A stretch of 64,000 nt of DNA from Rahnella rivi. GTDB lineage: Bacteria > Pseudomonadota > Gammaproteobacteria > Enterobacterales > Enterobacteriaceae. Position 1 is the first letter of the stretch; each line of letters opens with the position of its first letter. The notes beneath the pieces were generated by a model. It saw only the letters and a list, made by a program, of their open reading frames with translations. It ran no database searches and was not told where the DNA came from. The DNA lies in NCBI RefSeq assembly GCF_019049655.1, contig NZ_JAFMOX010000061.1:62001-126000 (forward strand), given 5' to 3'. Positions 49,560 through 57,891 of the stretch are shown in pieces. Both the position numbers and the translations under genes were made by a program.

Positions 49560-50644
49560 TGACAATTCAGTATAATAATACCATTGCGCCAAAATTATTG
49601 CACAAAGGCAGCTCTGATGACGTATTACTGTGCAGTCCAAGAAAAATCATGCCTTATATTGTTATTCCTAAAACCCCTATTTCTCAGAATGTTAGTGTTA
49701 TTTTAAATGCATTTTATCACTGTAATGGAAATGGTGATTATACTTTTATTGATGATCATAACGAGGCATTACCAGAAGTGGAATTTGAGGGTGATGCTGA
49801 ACTGATCTCCCAAGGAATTCCATTTCAAAGGCTTGATTCGCTCAGTAAAAAAAATAATCTCGATCATGATTTTATAAATGCCGAGAATGTCACTTCTTTC
49901 CTGAATGAATGCAATATTGAGCGTTATTCGACCAGTTTCCAGTTAGTCAATAATGCAGACCACTATTTCTTCTACAGAAAGCAGCATGAGCATGTTCCCG
50001 GCATTATGCTTATGGAAGTAGCCAGACAGGCAATTTATTATCAATTGTATACGTACTCTCAACATCAGTTAGGTAAGGTCACTATCAGTTTAAGCCAAAT
50101 GCAAGCTGATTTTTACTCTTATTGTGAGCTTATGTATCCGGTGGAAATCGTTGTTGATGATTTTACTTCATCAAAATCATCAACTCCAAGGGAAATTACG
50201 TATTTAATCTCGTTCTATCAAGAGGCGAAACTGATTGCAAGAATCAAAACTGTGGCACCCGTGATTTCGATTGGGAAATTTAAGTTGGCTAGAAATGTGC
50301 TGCTAAATACTGATGATTTATTTAAACCTTTAAGTCACTCGCCACTAACCGTATTTATTACGTCACATGATCTTAGTCAGAATATTGTTGTATTGAAAAG
50401 TGTATCAGGCAAGGGGTGTGTTACCAGCAGAGTAAAGAATAAAAATATAGAGAAAGCGATTGTAACTTTTGTTTATGATAATTCAATATCTTTCAGCACA
50501 TCTATTTATAGGGTTGGTGAAGGTAATGGGGAGAGTCATTGGTTATTTGAACGAGTCTCCTTTGAAGAGTTAGAAAGTCTTAAAGAGATGATCAAACGAG
50601 GATTTATAGAAAATTCTGTTGAAACTAACGTGTTCGGCGAGTGA
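49559..50644 (+). CDS. AfsA-like hotdog protein (A-factor synthase type)
   Basis: A 361-residue protein. The segment YRKQHEHVPGIMLMEVARQA (about 144-163) is the hallmark of the AfsA/ScbA domain, whose Streptomyces members condense a beta-ketoacyl-ACP with dihydroxyacetone phosphate to begin gamma-butyrolactone synthesis. A second hotdog-like half follows (from about residue 240) but is poorly conserved. The start overlaps the synthetase stop (TGATG). AfsA-type enzymes are rare in enterics. It lies between the synthetase and the flavin reductase, close to two carrier proteins and the KAS III, which fits use of an ACP-bound substrate. Whether DHAP is the partner is unknown. Confidence 0.8.
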   Translation: MTIQYNNTIAPKLLHKGSSDDVLLCSPRKIMPYIVIPKTPISQNVSVILNAFYHCNGNGDYTFIDDHNEALPEVEFEGDAELISQGIPFQRLDSLSKKNNLDHDFINAENVTSFLNECNIERYSTSFQLVNNADHYFFYRKQHEHVPGIMLMEVARQAIYYQLYTYSQHQLGKVTISLSQMQADFYSYCELMYPVEIVVDDFTSSKSSTPREITYLISFYQEAKLIARIKTVAPVISIGKFKLARNVLLNTDDLFKPLSHSPLTVFITSHDLSQNIVVLKSVSGKGCVTSRVKNKNIEKAIVTFVYDNSISFSTSIYRVGEGNGESHWLFERVSFEELESLKEMIKRGFIENSVETNVFGE

Positions 50645-50648
50645 AATT

Positions 50649-51776
50649 ATGCCTAATTATTCAAATTTGACGCGGCCCTTATCCTTCGGGAAAAATCATT
50701 TAGCAGCAAACAGAATGTATTTTTCCTCTGTTGGTTTTGATCTTTGTGACCCAATGGGTAGGCCTCTACCTGAATTTTTTTCAATTTATGATTCTCTCAT
50801 GGAAGGGGGATGTGGTTTTGGTTTTTTAGGAAATGCATCAGTTGACCCTTTGTCACAATATACTGATCGCAGCATGAAAATTGTTTCTGAAGACCATGCA
50901 AATGATTTAAAGCCAATTATTGAAAGTGCGAATAATAAAAAGTTTATTTTAGGCGTTCAATTGCAACATTATGGTGTAAAGCCTGAGGGAAACTCTTTAA
51001 GTTATAATCTACCCGATATTCCTGGTGATGTGACAAGGTTGAATGAAGACCGCATTGAAGATTATATCTATCAGTTTCATAATGCTGCGTGTCTGGCATT
51101 AAGAATAGGTGCGCCTGCAATTCAAATACATGCAGCTAATGGCTACCTATTGAGTTCTTTTCTCTCACCAAGAACTAATCGGCGAAAAGATAAGTGGGGT
51201 GGTTCACCGCTAAGAAGATCGCTAATTTTGGTTGAAATCATTCGCAGAATTAAAATTTCTGTTGGTGATAACATGGCAATATTTGTGCGTCTACAAATCG
51301 ATGATGGTTTGGGTAAGGAAGGAATTCATGTCGATATATTAAGTGATGTCATTATTGCTATTGAAGAAGCTGGGGCTGATGCAATCATAGGTGCTACAGG
51401 AATTGCTGAGACTTATAATAAGTTCTTGAGCGATAAAAATTTCACAATTGATATTTCTCGCTCAGCTGGGCGTTTCTTTAAACAGAGAACAGCTTTGCCT
51501 ATTGGTTTTGCTGCTAATATCGATAGTCTGAAATTAGCCGATGAGATTCTTGACAGTGGAGATGCCGATTTTATTGGTTTTGGGCGAGCGATTGTTGCAG
51601 ATCATCAGTTTGTTAACAAAGAGCTGGCTGGGGATTATGATGACGTTTTCCGTTGCCGGTGGGATTCGTATTGCTTGTGGGATAAGAAAGAACCATCAGC
51701 AGACAGGGTATTTTGTTGTGTAAATCCGCGCTATTTGCGCCCTGTTCATATTCAATTAAAACATCAGGAGAAATAA
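50649..51776 (+). CDS. Old-yellow-enzyme family NADH:flavin oxidoreductase
   Basis: A 375-residue FMN TIM-barrel ene-reductase. Recognisable segments: NRMYFSSVGF, LGVQLQHYGVKP, IQIHAANGYLLSSFLSPRTN (FMN and active-site region) followed by RRKDKWGGSPLRRS, and FIGFGRAIVADHQFV. The typical active-site HxxH/N of the family appears as HAANGYL. It would reduce an activated C=C bond, such as a butenolide made by the AfsA-like step. I start at MPNYSNLTRP; the frame is open upstream into the previous gene. The next gene starts after one base. Confidence 0.88.
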   Translation: MPNYSNLTRPLSFGKNHLAANRMYFSSVGFDLCDPMGRPLPEFFSIYDSLMEGGCGFGFLGNASVDPLSQYTDRSMKIVSEDHANDLKPIIESANNKKFILGVQLQHYGVKPEGNSLSYNLPDIPGDVTRLNEDRIEDYIYQFHNAACLALRIGAPAIQIHAANGYLLSSFLSPRTNRRKDKWGGSPLRRSLILVEIIRRIKISVGDNMAIFVRLQIDDGLGKEGIHVDILSDVIIAIEEAGADAIIGATGIAETYNKFLSDKNFTIDISRSAGRFFKQRTALPIGFAANIDSLKLADEILDSGDADFIGFGRAIVADHQFVNKELAGDYDDVFRCRWDSYCLWDKKEPSADRVFCCVNPRYLRPVHIQLKHQEK

Positions 51777-51777
51777 A

Positions 51778-52548
51778 ATGTCTTATACTGGTAAAGTCGC
51801 ATTGGTTTCTGGCGGGACTCGTGGGATTGGATTTAATGTAAGTAAAAGCTTGATTGAAAAAGGTGTTTTTTGTTACATCACGGGAAGAAATAAAGAAGAC
51901 GGATTGAATGCGCAGGAAGAATTGGGTAGTAATTCACGTTATGTTCAACTTGATGTCACCAATGAACGTGCCGTAATTGAGCTTTTCGATTTAATTCGTA
52001 AGGAGCACGGGCGTTTAGATTTTGCTGTTAATAATGCAGGTATCACCACTAAAAGAGCCTCAGTTCAAGAACTGGATTTAAACGAGTGGAACCGTGTATT
52101 ACAGGTTAATCTTGTTGGACCATTGTTATTGATGTCACACCAGATTCGCCTGATGGGTCTAAGTGAGAAAGGCTCGATTGTGAATGTCTCGTCTTGTGGC
52201 GGGGTTTTAGGGCAACCACGGCAGAGTGCATATTCTACCAGTAAAGCAGCTTTAAATATGTTGACACAGGTTGCTGCAGTTGAAAGTGCCAATCCACCAG
52301 AAGGGCTGAGTGTGGTGAGGATCAATGCAGTTTGCCCAGGCCCGACCTTAGGTGGTATGAACACCAAGGAGAGACTTCGTGCTAACCCTGCATCAACAGA
52401 AGAGAAAATTCAGTCAACCGCATTGAAACGTTTTGCCGAGCCAGAAGAGATCACTGCCGCTATATTATGGCTTTTAGGTGAACAGTCATCCTATGTAACG
52501 GGGACATTGCTTTCAGTTGATGGCGGATTTAGTGCTGGGAAATTTTAA
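51778..52548 (+). CDS. Short-chain dehydrogenase/reductase 1 (FabG-like)
   Basis: A 256-residue classical SDR: cofactor loop SGGTRGIGF, NNAG at about 83-86, catalytic serine in VNVSS, YSTSKAALN with Tyr and Lys, and a C-terminal SSYVTGTLLSVDGGFSAG typical of FabG. The cofactor (NADP or NAD) is not certain. It starts one base after the flavin reductase and is probably a ketoreductase on a carrier-bound or free intermediate. Confidence 0.92.
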   Translation: MSYTGKVALVSGGTRGIGFNVSKSLIEKGVFCYITGRNKEDGLNAQEELGSNSRYVQLDVTNERAVIELFDLIRKEHGRLDFAVNNAGITTKRASVQELDLNEWNRVLQVNLVGPLLLMSHQIRLMGLSEKGSIVNVSSCGGVLGQPRQSAYSTSKAALNMLTQVAAVESANPPEGLSVVRINAVCPGPTLGGMNTKERLRANPASTEEKIQSTALKRFAEPEEITAAILWLLGEQSSYVTGTLLSVDGGFSAGKF

Positions 52549-52556
52549 GGAAAGCC

Positions 52557-53333
52557 ATGCGTACTTTGAGTTCACTCGAGAACCAGAAACAGCAGGAAGC
52601 TTTCAAGAGGGTATTCATTACTGGAGTGAGCAGAGGCTTAGGTCTGGCGCTGGCTTGTCTTTATCTCGATAAAGGTTGGACAGTATACGGTACAGCACGA
52701 CATAAACCGACTCAGCTTGCAGGACATGACCGGTTTATTTTCAAATCCTGTGATTTGCAAGATCCTGAGCAGGTCGCAGCACTATTTGAACAAGAATTCA
52801 GCCCTGTTATTACACTGGGTGTGTCGGTTATACATCTTAATGCCGGTGTTTCTTCTAATGCACCATTGCATACTGATGAATATGATCTTTCACAATTACA
52901 AAAGGCCATGATGATTAATGTTCTGGCTAATAAGTTAATTCTTGACGCGCTTTTTCAATCAGGTTTTAAACCGGCACTTGTTGTGGCATCAGCTTCCATT
53001 GCTGGTATACGATACCGCGCTGGTATGTTGTCATATAGTCTATCTAAGGCTGCCTTAAATGCATTGTGTGGGGTTTATGCTCAAGAAAACCCAGACGTAT
53101 TTTTTGCTGTGTTGGGGATGTGTAATATTCTGACTGATTTATCTTTAGGGATAATTTCAAAAGATAGTTTATGCAAATTTCCCGAGCATTTAAAATTAAG
53201 AGAAAGGTTTAATATGCCCGGATACGCAGTTAGCCCTGAGAAACGTGCAACAGAAATTTATCAAAGGGTCATTGAGCATGAATGCATAGGAATCACAAGC
53301 GGTGAGTTTATAGAGTTAAGAAATATCCTATAA
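52557..53333 (+). CDS. Short-chain dehydrogenase/reductase 2
   Basis: A second SDR, 258 residues, quite different from the first. The cofactor loop is TGVSRGLGLALA, followed by YGTARHK (pattern of an NADP binder), LNAGVSS in place of NNAG, ASASIAG with the catalytic serine, and YSLSKAALNAL. It lacks the C-terminal FabG-type tail. AAGGAAAGCC precedes the ATG. It may perform another reduction or an oxidation in the pathway. Confidence 0.88.
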   Translation: MRTLSSLENQKQQEAFKRVFITGVSRGLGLALACLYLDKGWTVYGTARHKPTQLAGHDRFIFKSCDLQDPEQVAALFEQEFSPVITLGVSVIHLNAGVSSNAPLHTDEYDLSQLQKAMMINVLANKLILDALFQSGFKPALVVASASIAGIRYRAGMLSYSLSKAALNALCGVYAQENPDVFFAVLGMCNILTDLSLGIISKDSLCKFPEHLKLRERFNMPGYAVSPEKRATEIYQRVIEHECIGITSGEFIELRNIL

Positions 53334-53386
53334 AACTCGGTATGTTTTATCAATGAAGTAATTACAGTTTAAATTTAGGGATTATT

Positions 53387-53698
53387 ATGGAAGTCGAGCT
53401 TAACGATATTTTAACATCTGCTATATATCGACAAGAGCCATTTATGGATCAACCTTTTGATTTTTCAGAGGGAGATGATACGGAACTCTATTCTTCAACG
53501 GGACAGCTAGATTCATTGAGTCTGTTGACTATCATTTCAGATGTAGAAAAACAGTTATTTAAGGTGCTTGGATATAAGATTAAACTCGCAACAGAGCAAG
53601 ATCTTTCATTTCAAAACTCGCCGTTTAACACATATGGTAAAATGTTGAGGTTTATTAATGATAAAATTCAAATCTCGTTAAAAAATATAGCAAGTTAG
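53387..53698 (+). CDS. Acyl carrier protein 2 (divergent)
   Basis: A 103-residue acidic protein with a canonical DSL site, Ser43 in GQLDSLSLLTIISDVEKQLF, and an ACP-like helix pattern. The first 40 residues and the last 25 are unlike typical ACPs. AGGG precedes the ATG. It lies just upstream of the PPTase gene and would be its second substrate. The carrier assignment is by motif only. Confidence 0.7.
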   Translation: MEVELNDILTSAIYRQEPFMDQPFDFSEGDDTELYSSTGQLDSLSLLTIISDVEKQLFKVLGYKIKLATEQDLSFQNSPFNTYGKMLRFINDKIQISLKNIAS

Positions 53699-53705
53699 TT
53701 TTTAT

Positions 53706-53726
53706 CCGACCCTGTAGAAGGGTCGG
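53706..53726 (+). terminator. Hairpin between ACP2 and the PPTase gene
   Basis: Perfect eight-base stem CCGACCCT / AGGGTCGG with a GTAGA loop, eight bases after ACP2. No T tract follows; it may be an attenuator or processing signal separating the last two genes from the rest. Confidence 0.5.
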
Positions 53727-53785
53727 CATTCTGACGGATAAATCTCAATGCTATCTATTAGTATGGATTGGGGCTAAATAATAAT

Positions 53786-54451
53786 ATGCTTTGGCGTGAA
53801 GTGGCTTACTTAAAAGATAACGATGATGAAGAAATTACCGTTTTTGTTGGAAATTATTCTGATTTTACACAGGATGATGCCATCTTCCTTTCTGAAGACG
53901 AGAAAATAAAGTCTCAAGCATTTTCGAGTGTTTCTGCGCGAAATCGATATATTGCAGGTAAGGCTTTTTTACGCAGAGCGCTAGGGTTTATGTTTAACAC
54001 AGATCCCTTTCAAGGGGCTGTATTGAAAGATGAGTATGGTAAACCATACATAGTGGATTTTGATAAAAAGATAAACTTTAACGTGTCCCATACGGGTGAT
54101 GTTATTGCAATCGCGTTCTCAAGAAATAAGCCTCTTGGTATTGATATTGAGCTAAAAAATCGCGCAATACATCAACAAGTTGTAGACTATATATTTACAA
54201 ATGAAGAAGCTGAAGAAATCTTGAGTAAGGCTGATTGGCCAGAGTGTTTTTTACGCGCATGGACAAGAAAAGAAGCTGTGCTGAAATGTATAGGTTGTGG
54301 CTTTGCTGGTGATGCGAAGGAAATTAGGGTTCCACTGGATGATGAAAAACTTACGGCTTATAAATATTTATTGGATGTAAATATTTTTCAGGTTTGGCAT
54401 CTATTTACGATAGATTTTTTGCCAAATATAATTGGCGTTATTGCTATTTAA
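53786..54451 (+). CDS. 4'-phosphopantetheinyl transferase (Sfp type)
   Basis: A 221-residue enzyme that moves the phosphopantetheine arm from CoA to carrier-protein serines. Family motifs: KPYIVDFDKKINFNVSHTGD, the magnesium-binding GIDIELKNR, and LRAWTRKEAVLKCIGCGF. It should activate both cluster ACPs. The start is uncertain: ATG 53786 has no good ribosome-binding sequence, and an in-frame TTG at 53768 is possible. A dedicated PPTase suggests that the carriers are not served by the host AcpS or that the cluster travels as a self-sufficient unit. Confidence 0.85.
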   Translation: MLWREVAYLKDNDDEEITVFVGNYSDFTQDDAIFLSEDEKIKSQAFSSVSARNRYIAGKAFLRRALGFMFNTDPFQGAVLKDEYGKPYIVDFDKKINFNVSHTGDVIAIAFSRNKPLGIDIELKNRAIHQQVVDYIFTNEEAEEILSKADWPECFLRAWTRKEAVLKCIGCGFAGDAKEIRVPLDDEKLTAYKYLLDVNIFQVWHLFTIDFLPNIIGVIAI

Positions 54452-54471
54452 TTGATGTAGAAATGGATATT

Positions 54472-55149
54472 ATGAATTTAAAAGTAGGGGTTATTGGTGC
54501 AGGTGCAATGGCACAGGCAATTACGTTACAAGCGGTAAAGAATGGATTTGAGGTTATGGTCAGTAATACTCGTGGTCCTGAATCTCTCGAGTTATTAGTC
54601 AGAACATTAGAATGTAAGGCGGGCACACCCGAACAGGCAATCAATTTTGGTGATATAGTGATAGCCGCAGTTCCCCTTTATGCTATTCCAGAATTACCTA
54701 AAGCATTGCTTATAAATAAAATAGTCGTTGATCCGTTAAATTACTTCCCTCATCGTGATGGTGTTATCCAGTCGTTAAAAAATGGTGAGATAACTACCAG
54801 CGAGTTCTTGGCAGAAAACGTACCAGGTGCCATTATTGTTAAGGCCTTTAACTCTATTACGGTTGAGGATTTACGACGTGATGCGCGGCCAAAAGGGGCG
54901 ATTAATCGCCGGGCTATTCCGATCGCCAGTGATAATATCAAAGCGAAGTCTACGGTAGCGAATTTCATTGAAAGTATCGGTTTCGACGTTGTGGATGCAG
55001 GTGAGTTAAGTGGCAGTTGGCGCTTTGAGCGTTACCGGCCTGTATATTGCGTTGCACTAAAGCAGGATGTGTTGAAAGAGCGTCTGTTTGCCACCAATCG
55101 TGATACCTGGGTTGCTGATGGCTACTGGATATTTAATCGGGGTGTGTAA
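54472..55149 (+). CDS. NADP-binding oxidoreductase, F420-reductase-like fold
   Basis: A 225-residue protein opening with a Rossmann motif VGVIGAGAMAQA and continuing VSNTRGPESL (phosphate-binding, suggesting NADP), VVDPLNYFPHRDG, VPGAIIVKAFNS and IPIASDN. This is the pattern of NADPH-dependent F420 reductase/dinucleotide-binding proteins (NADP oxidoreductase, coenzyme F420-dependent family), which in bacteria often act on other substrates. I choose ATG 54472; ATG 54463 is possible. Its GC content rises slightly in the second half. It closes the cluster. Confidence 0.85.
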   Translation: MNLKVGVIGAGAMAQAITLQAVKNGFEVMVSNTRGPESLELLVRTLECKAGTPEQAINFGDIVIAAVPLYAIPELPKALLINKIVVDPLNYFPHRDGVIQSLKNGEITTSEFLAENVPGAIIVKAFNSITVEDLRRDARPKGAINRRAIPIASDNIKAKSTVANFIESIGFDVVDAGELSGSWRFERYRPVYCVALKQDVLKERLFATNRDTWVADGYWIFNRGV

Positions 55150-55250
55150 CTCTTATTACAGAAACCCTCTAATTTTGTTGTAGGCCGTGGAATTCAACCT
55201 GTTAACAGTCGTATTAAATCAGCAAATAATCAAGATACACAGGATTAAAT

Positions 55251-56262
55251 GGTCTTTGTTGAATAAATCGAACTTTTAGCCGTTGTCAGGATCAGATCAC
55301 CACACTCCTGATCCTGCAGCGATATCACGTGGCAAAACAAAAGTTCAAAATCACCAAGTGGGCTACCTACAACAAGGCGCTCATCCATCGGGGCTCACTG
55401 ACATTCTGGCTTGATGAGTCGGCCATTCAGGCCTGGCATAACGATCCCAATACGTCTTCACGTGGTCTTCCTCAACGTTATTCTGTGCTCGCTATTTCTA
55501 CCGTACTGATGATCAAACAAGTTTTTCGCCTCACGCTGCGCGTCGCGCAGGGATTTATTGACTTCATTTTTACCCTGATGAACTCCCGCTCCGGCGCCAG
55601 GATTACTCCTGCGTCAGCAGGCGGGCTAAGTCCGTCAACATCCCGTTTAAAACCCCGCGAGCGGCGAAATTGCCCATCTGGTTATCGACTCCACCGGATT
55701 AGAAGTCTTCGGTGAAAGGGAGTGGAAGGTGAAAAAACACGGTCAGGAAAAGCACCGCGTCTTGCGGAAACTTCACCTGGCGGTGGACGCCGGTACTCAT
55801 GAGGTTATCTGCGCTGACCTGTCCCTGAATAATGTTGACGCAGAGGCATTCCCGGGAGTTATTCGTCAGACCCACCGGAAAGTTAAGGTCGTTTCTGCCG
55901 ATGGCACTTATGGCACAAAACTTTGCCATGACGAGATGCGGCGTAAGAAAATCAAGGCGCTTATCCCTCCGCTAGATCAGGCGGGTTACTGGCCGGTGGA
56001 GTATGGGGACAGAAATCAGGAGGTGGCGAGGCAGAGGCTCACGGGGAGTAATGCTTACTGGAAATGGAACACGGCTTATAACCGACGTTCGGTGGGTATC
56101 TAACGATGCATGACTTCGATGCGCAGGTTGGTGAGGCTATGGCCATGATCCGTGCCTTAAACAAAAATGGCGCGTGCAGGGATGCCAAAAAGTGTGCGGA
56201 TTGCCTAAGATAATGATTGATATGGGGCAGTTTTATCTAAACTCGATTTATTCAATAAAGCC
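55251..56262. mobile_element. IS5-family (IS903-like) insertion sequence remnant
   Basis: About 1.0 kb between terminal inverted repeats GGTCTTTGTTGAATAAATCG (55251-55270) and, inverted, GGCTTTATTGAATAAATCG (56244-56262). These match the IS903 end type. The transposase inside is broken. No matching nine-base target duplication is visible, so the ends may have decayed or recombined. It sits directly behind the last biosynthetic gene. Confidence 0.8.
55329..56212 (+). pseudogene. IS903-like transposase pseudogene
   Basis: The N-terminus (MAKQKFKITKWATYNKALIH, then SLTFWLDESAI) is in one frame. It shifts after FTLMN, continues as DYSCVSRRAKSVNIPFKTP and then, shifted again, GLEVFGEREWKVKKHG up to AYNRRSVGI with a stop at 56101. 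A last conserved piece, HDFDAQVGEAMAMIRALN, follows after missing sequence. At least two frameshifts, one stop and a deletion make it inactive. Confidence 0.85.
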
Positions 56263-56459
56263 TTGTGAGGGACCAAATTCAATATTCAGCTCTATTTTGT
56301 GACTAAAAACCAAGATCTGTATCAAGCTGACGTTGTTTTACTATATATGCGAAGTATTTAGTCTTAAACGGGACCCATTAGCTGAGCGCTTTTTCAAGGT
56401 TATCAATCGGTATGTACCGAAGTTCAGACTTTGGACTGCTGATGGCCCAAAATATAGGA

Positions 56460-57676
56460 TGGCACGAATTCCTCTCTGCATCTGTTCAGATAATCTGACC
56501 ACCACTGCATCATCGTCTTGCGGGCTTCCAGATGTTACGCCTTGTGGATGTATGCTGCCCGTACGCTATTACGCTCCTGATGACTCATCTGACGCTTGCG
56601 GCCACAGCCCAGACTCCATGAGGGCACTACAGGCCATTGTCCGAAATCCGTGGCCGCATATTTCATCTTTCGTGTCATAACCCATCAAGCGTAGCGCTTT
56701 GTTGACCGTGTTTTCACACATCGGTTTATACGGATTGTGATCGCCGGGGAATATAAGTTCCTGATGCCCGGATATTTCCCGTATCTGTTTCAGGATGATG
56801 ATGGACTGACGGGAGAGCGGCACAATATGCGGGGTACGCATTTTCGCGCCACGTCCTGAATAGCGGACACCGGTTATGACTTCTCGGGTCGCTGGAATTG
56901 TCCAGATTTTGTTTCTGAAATCGATCTCAGACCAACGCGCGAAACGCAGTTCGCTGGAGCGGATGAAAAGATGCAGGGTGAGTGATACTGCCAGGCGGGT
57001 CAACTCTCGTCCTTGCTGGTAGTCCTCAATGCGAGCCAACAGTTCCGGCAGTCGCTCCAGCGGAAGGGCGGGGTAGTGGCGTTTTGCAGGAGGGGAGATG
57101 ATACCCTCCAGATTTGCTGCCGGATTGTTCTCTATCAACTCCTGATGTACGGCATGACGCATGATGTTGCACATATGCTGTCGGGTACGTGCTGCCACTT
57201 CCAGCAAACCTTTTTTCTAAATGCCTTTCAGCAGGTCGATAAAATGAAAAGGTTTCAGTTCAGCTATCGGCAAGTGTCCAATCACAGGAAATATATGATT
57301 GTTCATGCAGGCAAGCAGGCGGGAAGAGTGGTTCTCTGACCATGTTCGGTTGCTTTTATGCCAGTCCTGTGCCACACGCTTGAAAGTTTTTTCTAGCGAG
57401 GAAGTGGCTCTTTCAGCAGAGCGCTATTGTGCTGGATTGATATTCTGCGCCAGCAATTTACGGATACCATCACGCTGTTGACGAGCATCAGCCAAAGACA
57501 CGCCTGGGTAGGTGGCTAAGCCAAGGTGAGATTCTTTTCTATTGATACGATATTTGAGATACCAGAGACGTGAACCGCCGGGATTGACCAAAAAGGTACA
57601 GGCCATGAGAATCGGAAACTTTGAAGGTTTTTTCGGCTGGTTTTAAGTTGCGGATTTTTGAGTCGTTAAGAGACAT
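56460..57676 (-). pseudogene. P4-type tyrosine integrase pseudogene
   Basis: Read from ATG 57676: MSLNDSKIRNLKPAEKTF, SDSHGLYLF, a frameshift, NPGGSRLWYLKYRI, a stop after NINPAQ, ATSSLEKTFKRVAQDWHK, a stop, then a long open part with SSELRFARW (catalytic Arg) and GHGFRTMACSAL (His-x-x-Arg). A short deletion and frameshift follow, then RQMSHQERNSVRAAYIHKA (the Tyr nucleophile), a stop and HLEARKTMMQWWSDYL. The gene starts 195 bases from the tRNA end and reads into the island, typical for tRNA-site integrases. At least five lesions mean the island cannot excise on its own. Confidence 0.85.
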
Positions 57677-57832
57677 TTGGGGTCACTCCGTCATCGAACC
57701 AACATGACCCTAAATCTGACCACCAAATTTTTCCGGCGCGGAGGGAAAACTGAAAATGCCTCAGGAAGATTTTTCACATTCACTGACTGCATCATAGCCA
57801 TACAGGCCCTGGCGCCGGGCATAAAAAACAAA
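57677..57832. other. Integrase to tRNA terminator spacer
   Basis: Short non-coding segment between the integrase pseudogene and the tRNA-Asn terminator. No gene is seen. It would hold the integrase promoter. Confidence 0.4.
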
Positions 57833-57862
57833 AAGCCCGCTTAAGTTTCCTTAAGCGGGCTT
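57824..57862 (-). terminator. Terminator of tRNA-Asn
   Basis: Thirteen-base stem AAGCCCGCTTAAG / CTTAAGCGGGCTT with a four-base loop, followed on the minus strand by a T-rich run. Same hairpin as at 42582-42612. Confidence 0.85.
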
Positions 57863-57891
57863 CTCTAATTTGGCTCCTCTGACTGGACTCG
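57833..57891. repeat. Right direct repeat / attachment site of the island
   Basis: Counterpart of 42582-42640, overlapping the terminator and 3' end of tRNA-Asn. The 17-base core TTGGCTCCTCTGACTGG (57870-57886) is the tRNA-Asn end used by integrases of the Yersinia high-pathogenicity island type. Confidence 0.78.

Larger units (their letters stand above)
42619..57886. mobile_element. Genomic island inserted at tRNA-Asn
   Basis: About 15.3 kb bounded by copies of the tRNA-Asn 3' end. It has the usual order for such islands: intact tRNA, integrase next to it reading away from the tRNA (here broken), cargo, and the remnant tRNA end at the far side. The cargo is visibly more AT-rich than the flanking chromosome and uses AT-ending codons. 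It contains an amidohydrolase pseudogene, a biosynthetic gene cluster (43675-55149), an IS903-like remnant and the integrase pseudogene. The 17-base core is the site type used by the Yersinia high-pathogenicity island in asn tRNA genes. Confidence 0.8.

Noticed and set aside
42582..57891. A second tRNA-Asn gene at the left repeat
   Set aside because: Only about the last 17 bases of the tRNA are recognisable at 42619-42635; the rest of the cloverleaf is missing.
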